DNA of 7,122 bases from Hydrogenophaga sp. (GCA_025458415.1 JALOSN010000082.1:1-7122), one strand, 5' to 3'. Shown: positions 1 through 6,259, counted from the stretch's first letter. Translations and numbers: made by a program. Notes: generated by a model not told the origin, from the sequence alone.

Positions 1-67
1 GGACAAGCGCGATCTGCTGCTGGTCGCCAACGAGACTCAGGGACAGGTCGGAATGGGAGGTGTTCAT
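1..67 (-). CDS. Possible 5' end of a leftward gene, product unknown (partial)
   Basis: An open frame on the minus strand starts at ATG 67-65 and stays open to the window edge. Its 22 visible residues begin MNTSHSDLSLSLVGDQQQIA. I do not recognise the product. The pattern of hydrophobic residues followed by DQQQI is faintly like the N-terminus of acyl-CoA dehydrogenases, which would suit a CoA-dependent aromatic side-chain pathway, but this is only a guess. The start lies about 29 nt downstream of a plausible leftward promoter, and the divergent arrangement with the amidohydrolase gene supports a real gene. Against it, no clear Shine-Dalgarno sequence precedes the ATG and too little is visible to test coding character. 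Confidence 0.35.
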   Translation of the reverse strand, partial: MNTSHSDLSLSLVGDQQQIALV

Positions 68-87
68 GGTGCAGGGAAAATCCGGGC

Positions 88-116
88 TTGTGATGTGATT
101 CGATTATGGTTATAAC
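88..116 (+). promoter_or_regulatory. Candidate sigma70-type promoter for the amidohydrolase gene
   Basis: TTGTGA at 88-93 (4 of 6 matches to the -35 consensus) is followed after exactly 17 nt by TATAAC at 111-116 (5 of 6 matches to -10). Transcription would start near 123, leaving a leader of about 70 nt before the start codon at 194. This AT-rich island stands out from GC-rich surroundings. A leftward counterpart, TTGCTT (131-126) and CATAAT (108-103) with 17-nt spacing, overlaps it, so the region could fire in both directions. Seen by eye only. Confidence 0.5.
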
Positions 117-123
117 TGATAAC
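109..123. promoter_or_regulatory. 15-bp dyad GTTAT-N5-ATAAC, possible operator (T-N11-A type)
   Basis: GTTAT at 109-113 and ATAAC at 119-123 are perfect inverted repeats separated by AACTG. The T at 110 and A at 122 fit the T-N11-A pattern typical of LysR-type regulator sites. The dyad covers the candidate -10 element of the rightward promoter and lies between the two -10 elements of the divergent pair, a position where a bound regulator could control both genes. No LysR gene is visible in the window, so the regulator is unknown. A short AT-rich dyad can also arise by chance. Confidence 0.35.
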
Positions 124-193
124 TAAAGCAAGGGCTGTTCGGCAACGATTGGCTCAGTGTTTACCCTAGACCCAACCTGCCCGAGGAGGCCAG

Positions 194-1057
194 ATGGACC
201 ATCAGAACCTGATCGCGATCGACATCCACACCCACGCCGAGGTGAGCTGCTGGAACCCGTTCGACAACTACGGAGAAGAGTACGACCGCGCAGCCGACAA
301 GTACTTCGGCAGCAACCGCCGCCCCACGATCGCCGAGACGATCGCGTACTACCGGGAACGCAAGATCGGCCTGGTGATGTTCACGGTGGACAGCGAATCC
401 AAGCTGGGTCGCCGGCGGATTCCCAACGAGGAGATTGCGCAGGCCGCACGCGAGAACAGCGACATGATGATGGCCTTTGCCAGCATTGACCCGCACACGG
501 GCACGATGGGGGGGCGCGAGGCCGAGCGCCTGATCCAGGAGGAAGGCGTCAAGGGATTCAAGTTCCACCCCACGGTGCAGGGCTACCACCCTTACGACAA
601 GATGGCCTGGCCGATCTACGAGGTGATCAACGCGCACAAGCTGCCGGCCATCTTCCACACCGGGCACAGTGGCATCGGCAGCGGCATGCGCTGCGGCGGT
701 GGCCTGCGGCTGGAGTACAGCAACCCCATGCACCTGGACGACGTCGCGATCGACTTCCCCGACATGCAGATCGTCATGGCCCACCCGAGCTTTCCGTGGC
801 AGGACGAGGCGTTGTCGGTCGCCACCCACAAACCGAACGTCTGGATCGACCTGAGTGGCTGGAGCCCGAAGTACTTCCCCAAGCAGCTGGTGCAGTACGC
901 CAACACGCTGCTGAAAGACCGCGTGCTGTTCGGCAGCGACTACCCGCTGATCACGCCCGAGCGCTGGATGAAGGATTTCGAGGTGGCCGGCTTCAAGCCC
1001 GAGGTGATGCCCGGCATCCTCAAGGGCAACGCGGTGCGCCTGCTGGGTCTTGGCTGA
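194..1057 (+). CDS. Amidohydrolase-superfamily metal-dependent hydrolase, probable aryl beta-ketoacyl-CoA hydrolase (CouO-like)
   Basis: A complete 287-residue TIM-barrel protein of the amidohydrolase (Amidohydro_2) group. Visible metal and active-site signatures are H12-x-H14 after strand 1, K120/H125 in VKGFKFHP, H155 in FHTGHSG, H197 in MAHPSFPW and D249 in FGSDYP near the C-terminus. There is no signal peptide, so it is cytoplasmic. Overall it resembles proteins annotated as 4-hydroxyphenyl-beta-ketoacyl-CoA hydrolase, the last step of the beta-oxidation-like route from p-hydroxycinnamates, which releases a 4-hydroxybenzoate or vanillate plus acetyl-CoA. That recognition is from memory. 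Relatives in the same superfamily include aromatic decarboxylases and lactonases (LigW, LigI, LigJ types), so the substrate is inferred from the neighbouring vanAB and calA-like genes. The start is fixed by GAGGAGG at 183-189, 4 nt before the ATG. The gene converges on vanB with a 19-nt gap. Confidence 0.8.
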   Translation: MDHQNLIAIDIHTHAEVSCWNPFDNYGEEYDRAADKYFGSNRRPTIAETIAYYRERKIGLVMFTVDSESKLGRRRIPNEEIAQAARENSDMMMAFASIDPHTGTMGGREAERLIQEEGVKGFKFHPTVQGYHPYDKMAWPIYEVINAHKLPAIFHTGHSGIGSGMRCGGGLRLEYSNPMHLDDVAIDFPDMQIVMAHPSFPWQDEALSVATHKPNVWIDLSGWSPKYFPKQLVQYANTLLKDRVLFGSDYPLITPERWMKDFEVAGFKPEVMPGILKGNAVRLLGLG

Positions 1058-1076
1058 GCCGTCTGGTGGTGGCGCC

Positions 1077-2045
1077 TCAGAGGTCGAGCACCAGGCGCGC
1101 GCTGAGCGCACGCGAGCAGCAGGGCAGGAACTGGTCGTTGGCGGCCCGTTCCTCGTCGGTCAGGTACTGGTCGCGGTGGTCGGGTGTGCCCGCTTTCACG
1201 CCGGTCAGGCAGGTGCCGCAGACGCCCTGTTCGCAGGACATGGGAATGTCCAGCCCGGCTTCCAGCAAGGCGGCCAGTGCCGTCTGCCGGGGCTGCACGG
1301 TGATGACACGGCCGCTGCTGGCCAGCTCCAGCTCGAAGCGGCCATCGTTCGTGTGGTCCACCGGGGCCGCGGCAAAGTACTCTCGGTGCAGGCGTTCTTC
1401 GGGCCAGCCGGCGGCGCGGCCGGCACTCAGCACCGCGTCCATGAAGCCCTGCGGGCCGCACACATAGAGGTGGGTGCCGGCGGGTGCCTGCCGCAGGGTG
1501 GCCGCGATGTCCAGCTTCTGTGCGGCTTGGCCGTCGTCGAAGTGGTGCTGCACGCGGTCGGCATAGGCCGAAGCGGCCAAGGCTTCCACGAAGGGCGTGC
1601 GCTCGCGCGAGCGGGTGCAATGGTGCAAGGCGAACGATCCACCCTGTTGCGACAGCTGTTCGGCCATGGCCCACAGCGGCGTGATGCCGATACCGCCGGC
1701 CAGCAGCAGGTGGTGGGGTGCCGCGGGCGCCAGTTCGAAATGGTTGCGCGGCGCGCTGATGGACAGTGCGGTGCCCACGGTCAGCGCGTCGTGCACGGCC
1801 CGCGAGCCACCGCGCGAGGCCGGGTCGCGCAGCACCGCGATGCGGTACATCCCGGCGTCGCCCGGCGGGTTGCACAGCGAGTACTGGCGAACCAGGCCAC
1901 CCGGCAGGTGCAGGTCGATGTGGGCGCCGGCGGTGAAGGCGGGCAGGGCGTGGCCATCTTCCGCTACCAGGTCCAGGCCGATGATGTGCAGCGCTTCGGC
2001 GCGGCGGGCGACCACGCGCACCTGGATCGGTTGAGCTTCTCTCAT
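1077..2045 (-). CDS. vanB: Vanillate O-demethylase oxidoreductase (reductase component VanB)
   Basis: A complete 322-residue class IA phthalate-dioxygenase-type reductase. It passes electrons from NAD(P)H through FMN and a 2Fe-2S cluster to the Rieske centre of VanA. In order: an FMN-binding barrel with RQYSLCN at residues 53-59, a nucleotide-binding domain with AGGIGITP at 116-123 and YVCGPQGFM further on, and a C-terminal plant-type ferredoxin domain. The ferredoxin domain has cysteines C271, C276, C279 and C309 (C-x4-C-x2-C-x29-C), complete for a 2Fe-2S cluster. The start ATG (2045-2043) overlaps the vanA stop as ATGA, which implies translational coupling. The frame stays open well upstream, but that extension lies antiparallel to nothing useful and runs inside vanA out of frame, so the coupled ATG is preferred. 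Fully intact. Other phenylic-acid demethylases use similar reductases, but the adjacent VanA makes VanB the best call. Confidence 0.93.
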   Translation of the reverse strand: MREAQPIQVRVVARRAEALHIIGLDLVAEDGHALPAFTAGAHIDLHLPGGLVRQYSLCNPPGDAGMYRIAVLRDPASRGGSRAVHDALTVGTALSISAPRNHFELAPAAPHHLLLAGGIGITPLWAMAEQLSQQGGSFALHHCTRSRERTPFVEALAASAYADRVQHHFDDGQAAQKLDIAATLRQAPAGTHLYVCGPQGFMDAVLSAGRAAGWPEERLHREYFAAAPVDHTNDGRFELELASSGRVITVQPRQTALAALLEAGLDIPMSCEQGVCGTCLTGVKAGTPDHRDQYLTDEERAANDQFLPCCSRALSARLVLDL

Positions 2046-3082
2046 GCCGCCACGCCCCGCTCGGCGGCCAGCACGCGCTCGATCACCTTGCGCGACTGCA
2101 CGCCGCCCGCGTCGATGTTGAGCATCAGCAGTTTGCGGTCCGGGTGGGCGCTCAGGTTCTTCTGCTGGCGCTCCAGCATCTCCAGGTCTTCCGAGAAGAT
2201 CTTGCCCTGGCCTGCGCGGATCTGCTCGGTCAGGTTGGCGTCGGTTGGCTTGAACTTGCGCGCCATGCCCCAGAAGTAGTGCATCGAGGTGTCGGTTTCC
2301 GGTGTGATGAAGTCCACCACCCAGCTGGCGGCCTTCACCGCGTCGGGCGCGGCATAACCGCCGTTGCCGGCCAGGGCCACACCCACCTCGATCATCACGT
2401 GGCTGGGCGGGGTGAAGTGGCAGATCTGCCAGCGGTCCACCGGCTGGTCGTCGGGCAGGCCGTTCAGGCGCAGGGCCATCTTCCAGAACGGCGGCGCCTC
2501 GATGCCCTCCATGTAGCGCTCGGTGATCACATGGTCGCCCTCGACGCGGGTCTTGCAGGGCACCTCGTCGATTTCCTTTTGCCCGATGCTGTTGCTGTGC
2601 ACATAGGTCTCGTGCGTCAGGTCCATCAGGTTGTCGATCATCAGCCGGTAGTCGCAGGCGATGTGGTACAGACCCCCGCCGTAGCCGAAGGCCGGGTTGC
2701 CCAGCCACTCGAACCGCGGCACCAGGGCCACGTCGGCCTTGGCCGACTCCCCGGGCCAGACCCAGATGAAGCCGTGCGCTTCGTGCACCGGGTAGCTGCC
2801 GATGGCCGGAAAGCCCCGCACGCGCTGGCAGGGCATGGAGACGGTCTTGCCGTCAGCCCCCATGGCCAGGCCGTGGTAGCCGCAGACCAGGGTGTCGCCT
2901 TGCACAAAACCCAGCGACAAGGGGGCGCCGCGATGCGGGCAGAAATCTTCCACGGCCGCCACCTGTCCGGTGCTGTTGCGAAAGAAGGCCATGGCCCGGT
3001 TGCAGATGCGCCGGCCCAGCGGGCGTTCGGTGCCGACCTCGTCGCTGCGGGCGGCCACGTACCAGGTGTTGAGGGGGAACAT
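2042..3082 (-). CDS. vanA: Vanillate O-demethylase oxygenase subunit (VanA)
   Basis: A 346-residue Rieske non-haem iron monooxygenase that converts vanillate to protocatechuate and formaldehyde with electrons from VanB. The Rieske 2Fe-2S ligands are C48-P-H50 and C67-G-Y-H70. The mononuclear iron motif is N151-x2-D154-x2-H157-x4-H162 within the segment DNLMDLTHETYVH, and D299 in SEDLEML is the likely third ligand. Length, the MFPLNTWYVAA start and the C-terminal LNIDAGGVQSRKVI segment match VanA very closely. The frame is open to 3160, but I chose ATG 3082-3080 because family members start with MFP and because GGAGA lies 8 nt upstream of it. The longer form would also translate across the 18-bp palindrome at 3108-3125. 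The stop overlaps the vanB start. Cytoplasmic and intact. Confidence 0.95.
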   Translation of the reverse strand: MFPLNTWYVAARSDEVGTERPLGRRICNRAMAFFRNSTGQVAAVEDFCPHRGAPLSLGFVQGDTLVCGYHGLAMGADGKTVSMPCQRVRGFPAIGSYPVHEAHGFIWVWPGESAKADVALVPRFEWLGNPAFGYGGGLYHIACDYRLMIDNLMDLTHETYVHSNSIGQKEIDEVPCKTRVEGDHVITERYMEGIEAPPFWKMALRLNGLPDDQPVDRWQICHFTPPSHVMIEVGVALAGNGGYAAPDAVKAASWVVDFITPETDTSMHYFWGMARKFKPTDANLTEQIRAGQGKIFSEDLEMLERQQKNLSAHPDRKLLMLNIDAGGVQSRKVIERVLAAERGVAA

Positions 3083-3107
3083 GGGATTGTCTCCGTGGGG
3101 ATGATCA

Positions 3108-3125
3108 CATTCAGTATACTGAATG
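3108..3125. promoter_or_regulatory. Perfect 18-bp palindrome upstream of vanA, probable MarR operator
   Basis: CATTCAGTATACTGAATG is identical to its reverse complement over all 18 bases, and symmetry ends at the next base on each side. It lies 25 nt upstream of the vanA start and 40 nt downstream of the marR stop, in the only sizeable gap of this unit. Length and dyad form fit MarR-family dimer sites. Read leftward it contains TATACT at 3118-3113, 5 of 6 matches to a -10 element, so a bound repressor would block vanA transcription. No convincing -35 is seen at the normal spacing. A match to the adjacent MarR protein is inferred from position. Confidence 0.7.
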
Positions 3126-3165
3126 AAAGGCATTCTAGGGCGCTTCAAGGGGTCCGCCAAGCGGT

Positions 3166-3621
3166 TCAGGATACGGGTTTACCCTTGTTGTTCGGTGGGC
3201 TCACGCCAGTGAACTTCGCCAGCAGGCGCACGAACTCGGCCTGCTCGGATGGGGACAGGGCGGCCAGCAGGCGCTCGTACATGGGATCGACGCGAGGCAG
3301 CATCTCGGCCAGCACGGCCTGCCCTTCGGGCGTGAGGCGAAGGCTGCGCTGTCGTCGGGCCAGCAGTTGGCGCACGATCCAGCCCTTGGCCTCCAGCCGG
3401 GTGGCGATGTCGGCGGTGGTGGAGGTGTCCAGCGCCACCTGTTCGGCCAGTGTCACCTGGTCGATGCCGGGCGAGGCCTGCAAGGCCCGCAGCACGGCGT
3501 ACTGCACCGGTGTGACCTGCCTGCCATGCACCTCATGAAAGGTGGCCACGGCCAGTTGGTGGGCGCGCCGGATCAGGTGGCCAGGCTCGTCCAGCAGTCG
3601 TTGGTCGAATCGGTGTGTCAC
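3166..3621 (-). CDS. MarR-family transcriptional regulator, probable aromatic-acid or hydroxycinnamoyl-CoA sensor
   Basis: A small DNA-binding protein of 151 residues from the chosen GTG start (3621-3619). It has N-terminal dimerisation helices (HLIRRAHQLAVATFHEV), then LTP-like VTPVQYAVLRAL, a winged helix-turn-helix at about residues 55-97 (VTLAEQVALDTSTTADIATR as recognition region) and a wing ending RRQRSLRLTPEGQ. The C-terminal helix closes the dimer domain. The frame is also open to ATG 3678 and ATG 3687, but those add a low-complexity segment unlike MarR proteins. None of the starts has a strong ribosome site, so the start is uncertain. MarR proteins such as FerC and CouR repress hydroxycinnamate genes and respond to the CoA thioesters, which fits the neighbours. 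It reads in the same direction as vanA, 83 nt upstream, with a palindrome in the gap. The exact ligand is not shown by the sequence. Confidence 0.85.
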   Translation of the reverse strand: MTHRFDQRLLDEPGHLIRRAHQLAVATFHEVHGRQVTPVQYAVLRALQASPGIDQVTLAEQVALDTSTTADIATRLEAKGWIVRQLLARRQRSLRLTPEGQAVLAEMLPRVDPMYERLLAALSPSEQAEFVRLLAKFTGVSPPNNKGKPVS

Positions 3622-3813
3622 GGGGCGGGAGCATACGGCATGCAGAACGCTCGGGTGCAAGGGTGAGCCCCGATGCATACCCGCCATGCGACACCGAGTG
3701 CGCGGCCATTGGGGCGGGCGACCGGTCGCAAAAGCGCCGCGTCGAACGCCGGAGACTGCTCCAGCGTGGGCGGTCGCCCCGGCGCCACTCGCGTCGACCG
3801 AGCCGCCCGTGGG
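3622..3813. other. Gap between alpha/beta hydrolase and marR: no gene found
   Basis: This stretch of about 190 nt (126 nt if marR starts at 3687) is where the marR promoter should lie. I see no strong promoter, no repeat of the 18-bp palindrome found at vanA, and no hairpin followed by a T run. The only regular element is a 12-bp perfect palindrome, GCGACCGGTCGC, at 3718-3729. In this GC-rich context its meaning is doubtful. marR could also be transcribed by read-through from the calA-hydrolase unit. Confidence 0.4.
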
Positions 3814-4650
3814 TCAGGCTCCGGCCCGCTGTACCAGTGCCGCGAGACTGGTGTTGAAAGCGGCCGGTTGTTCCAGTTGCGGCGTGTGCCCGCAATCATC
3901 CCAGATCTGCAGTTCGGCGCCGGCGACCAGGGTGTGGGCGCTCTCCGAATGTCTGGCCGGCAGCACCACGTCCTGCTGGCCGTGCAGGATCAGGGTGGGG
4001 ACCTTCAGCTGGCGCAGCAACCGGTGCGACTCCTGCCAGACCTCCTCGCGCTGCCCCCGCCATCCGGTCATCAGGCGCAGCGTGGCCAGAAAGTGCGCCG
4101 CCCCACCGGGTCGGTGGATGTTGCGCTCGATGGCAGAACGAACCCCCGGCGAGATGGCTTGGGCGCGGTGCACGATGGCCTTGATCTGCATTTCGACGGC
4201 CTTCGAGCTGGGCTTGTTCATCAACTCCCCCAGCACCGGCAGGGTCATGAGCTTGAATGCGCCGAACACCTCGGGCCCAAGGGTGGCCGCATTCGCCAGC
4301 AGCAGGCTGCGCGCACGCGAGGCCTTCTGCCCTGCCATGCGCAGCGACACCGCTGCGCCCAGCGAGTTGCCCACCAGATGCACGGACCCGATGCCCAGGC
4401 GGTCCAGCAGCAGCCAGCCGTGGCGGGCCAGGGTCTGCAGGTCCATGGCCGACGTCGGGATGTCGGATTCGCCATGCCCGGGCATGTCCCAGGCCACCAG
4501 CCGCATCGCCTGGCCCAGCGCCTCGATCTGGGGCTGCCAGAACTCCAGCGACTCGCCGATGCCATGCGTCAACAGCACGGCGGGTCCGGACCCGCCGGTG
4601 TCCCGGTAGCGCACCCTGGCGCCTTCGAGGTGATCGAACCGATCGAGCAT
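3814..4650 (-). CDS. Alpha/beta-fold hydrolase, substrate unknown (possible ester hydrolase of the phenylpropanoid pathway)
   Basis: A complete 278-residue single-domain alpha/beta hydrolase. The oxyanion-hole HG is at residues 29-30 (LLTHGIG), a typical DMPGHGES turn at 55-62, the nucleophile S96 in G-N-S-L-G, the acid D227 in HGQQDVV and the base H255 in CGHTPQ. The catalytic triad is therefore intact. There is no signal peptide, so it acts in the cytoplasm. The family includes carboxylesterases, enol-lactonases (PcaD type) and meta-cleavage product hydrolases, and the sequence does not decide between them. The start ATG 4650 is supported by GAAGG placed 7 nt upstream, overlapping the calA stop codon. 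The longer frame to 4686 would run into calA. It follows calA by 10 nt and is the last gene of that unit, so it may hydrolyse a phenylpropanoid ester such as a coniferyl or feruloyl ester; this is inference. Confidence 0.85.
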   Translation of the reverse strand: MLDRFDHLEGARVRYRDTGGSGPAVLLTHGIGESLEFWQPQIEALGQAMRLVAWDMPGHGESDIPTSAMDLQTLARHGWLLLDRLGIGSVHLVGNSLGAAVSLRMAGQKASRARSLLLANAATLGPEVFGAFKLMTLPVLGELMNKPSSKAVEMQIKAIVHRAQAISPGVRSAIERNIHRPGGAAHFLATLRLMTGWRGQREEVWQESHRLLRQLKVPTLILHGQQDVVLPARHSESAHTLVAGAELQIWDDCGHTPQLEQPAAFNTSLAALVQRAGA

Positions 4651-4660
4651 GGACGAGCCT

Positions 4661-5425
4661 TCAGATGTAGGTAGAGGCCAGACCACCGTCCACCGGCAGG
4701 TTGATGCCGCTGACCCAGCGCGAGGCGTCGCTGCACAGGAACGCGATCACCGGCGCCACCTCGTCGCTGAAGGCGGGGCGCTTCATGCGGTGGGCGTCCT
4801 TTTCGACCCGCTCGCTGCCCAGCATCTGCACGAAGTCGCCCAGGATGGGGGTGAACACCGGACCGGGTGCCACGCAGTTCATGCGCACGTTGTTCTCCAT
4901 GAAGATGGGTTGCGACTGGGTGTAGGTCCAGACAATCAGCGCTTCCTTGAAATACTGGTAACAGGTATCCTGGGGCACCGGGTGCTCGGCCAGCCAGGCT
5001 TGTCCTTCGGCAAACGAGCGGGTCTGCCCCAGCGCGCGGTGCAGCTCCAGCCGGGCCGGCCACTCGGCGCCCAGGATGGAGGAGATGTTGACCACGCTGC
5101 CACCGGCCATGCGGTCCAGCAGGCCCAGCGTCAGATGGCGCAGACCCAGGTAGTTCACCCGGGCGACCAGTTCCACCGGCGCAGTGCCCGGCACACCGGC
5201 GATGTTGCACAGCGCGTCGATGCGCTCGGGCAGCTGGGCGATGGCGGCGTCGATGGCGGCAGGCGCCGACAGGTCGGCTTTGACAAAGCCGTCCAGGCTG
5301 AGCATGGGGTCGTTGCGGTCAACGCCGATGACGCGCGCGCCCTGCAGACGCAGCAGTTTGGCGGTGTCGCTGCCAATGCCGGAGCTGACGCCGGTGATGA
5401 CGATGGTTTTGCCTTGAACGCTCAT
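4661..5425 (-). CDS. calA: Short-chain dehydrogenase, probable coniferyl-alcohol dehydrogenase (CalA-like)
   Basis: A complete 254-residue classical short-chain dehydrogenase. The cofactor site TGVSSGIG lies at residues 11-18, D36 at the end of strand 2 indicates NAD preference, and NIAG is at 74-77. Catalytic residues are S115 (NISS), Y156 and K160 (YQYFK). The C-terminus has the usual NLPVDGG. The 41-residue interval from Ser to Tyr is longer than in most SDRs and equals that of Comamonas 3-alpha-hydroxysteroid dehydrogenase (S114/Y155). Segments such as GAEWPARLELH and APGPVFTPILGDFVQMLG match what I recall of CalA from Pseudomonas sp. HR199, which oxidises coniferyl alcohol to coniferyl aldehyde with NAD. 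The adjacent vanAB supports this. The start ATG 5425 has AAGGAG 9 nt upstream and overlaps the livM stop as ATGA, and the next gene follows after 10 nt. A steroid or other aryl-alcohol substrate is the main alternative. Confidence 0.85.
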   Translation of the reverse strand: MSVQGKTIVITGVSSGIGSDTAKLLRLQGARVIGVDRNDPMLSLDGFVKADLSAPAAIDAAIAQLPERIDALCNIAGVPGTAPVELVARVNYLGLRHLTLGLLDRMAGGSVVNISSILGAEWPARLELHRALGQTRSFAEGQAWLAEHPVPQDTCYQYFKEALIVWTYTQSQPIFMENNVRMNCVAPGPVFTPILGDFVQMLGSERVEKDAHRMKRPAFSDEVAPVIAFLCSDASRWVSGINLPVDGGLASTYI

Positions 5426-6259
5426 GGTGTGGAACTCCTTGGAACTGAGGTGGTGGATGGGGAGGCAGGTGTGACAGCGGAAGGCTTGGGGCGGGCGCGC
5501 CAGTCGTCCCAGACACCGGCCAGACCGCGCGGCAACCACAGTGCAAAGACCATGGCGACCGCGCCAAGGCCCGCCAGGTACCAGGCGCCCAGGTGGCCCA
5601 GGCTCTCCTGCAGCACGAACAACAGCAGCGCGCCCAGCAGCGGGCCCCACTGGCTGCGCAGCCCGCCCACCAGGGCCATGAACAGCATCAGCACCGACCA
5701 CTGCACAAGACCCAGCGGCGCGTGGGCGTGACCCGCACGCCGAGCGAAGCGGCCGCCTCGTCGTCTTCACCGATGGCGCGGGTGGCGGTGCCCACGGCGC
5801 TGCGCAAGAGCCAGGCGGTCACACCCAGCATGAACACCAGCGAACCCAGCGCCATCCAGAAGCCGATGTTGCGGCGCAGCTCGGGTTCGACCGCGTTGAG
5901 CGCGATCAGCGAGGTGCCGGTCTCGCCCTGCACCATCGGGTCGAGCATCACCAGGATGCGGATCACCTCGGCCACCACCCAGGTGGCGATGGCGAACTCG
6001 CCCTCTTTGAGGCGCAGCACAAAGAACGACAGGCCCCAGGCCACGGCCGCCGCGCCGATGGCGCCCGCGAACAGCGCCGGGTAAGCGGTCCAGCCACCGT
6101 CCACCAGCCGCAGGGCGAAGTACGCGCCCAGACCAAAGAAGGCCTGCTGACCGACCGACACCAGACCGGCCTGCCCGGCCAGCAGGCCCCAGGTGGAGGC
6201 CAGCAGCATGAAGATGAACAGCGTGGTGAGACCACGGGGTGATGGGTGGGGCGGTTCAT
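5422..6259 (-). pseudogene. livM: Broken livM: branched-chain amino acid-type ABC transporter permease with two frame changes and missing segments
   Basis: Remains of a LivM-family inner-membrane permease. The native ATG (6259-6257) overlaps the livH stop as ATGA, but its frame gives only MNRPTHHP before leaving the family and stops at 5963. From about 6235 a second frame carries clear LivM sequence (LLAGQAGLVSVGQQAFFGLG, later AIGEDDEAAASLGVRVTP) to about 5715. A third frame then carries the C-terminus (VGGLRSQWGPLLGALLL, LPRGLAGVW) to a stop at 5424-5422 that overlaps calA as ATGA. LivM proteins normally have a first hydrophobic segment of roughly 25-35 residues before LTTLFIF, and about 27 more residues between LGVRV and the GGL-S-WGP motif; both are absent here. 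Each change is equivalent to a loss of 1 nt modulo 3. Two internal deletions are the simplest reading, so the protein should be inactive. Assembly error is the alternative. Confidence 0.85.

Noticed and set aside
1054..1080. Inverted CTGAG/CTCAG bracketing the convergent stop codons, as a shared terminator
   Set aside because: Only a 5-bp stem with a 17-nt loop and no T run on either side. Each arm is simply C-TGA-G from the two stop codons, so symmetry is expected.
161..1111. Long minus-strand open frame opposite the amidohydrolase gene
   Set aside because: It mirrors the codon structure of the intact amidohydrolase on the plus strand and its translation has no recognisable domain.
2046..2708. 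N-terminal extension of the VanB frame giving a 543-residue protein
   Set aside because: The extension is read out of frame inside vanA and shows low-complexity Arg/Gly/Pro composition. The ATGA-coupled start at 2045 fits the VanB family.
3083..3160. N-terminal extension of VanA to 372 residues
   Set aside because: VanA proteins start at MFP. The extension would translate the palindrome and lacks a ribosome site, whereas the start at 3082 has one.
2144..3538. 464-codon plus-strand open frame opposite vanA and marR
   Set aside because: It is a GC-driven shadow of two well-identified minus-strand genes, with His/Val/Gly/Ala-rich translation and no family resemblance.
3718..3729. 12-bp palindrome GCGACCGGTCGC as a regulatory site or terminator
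   Set aside because: Short, GC-only in character and without a T run or link to a promoter. Such palindromes are common by chance at this GC content.
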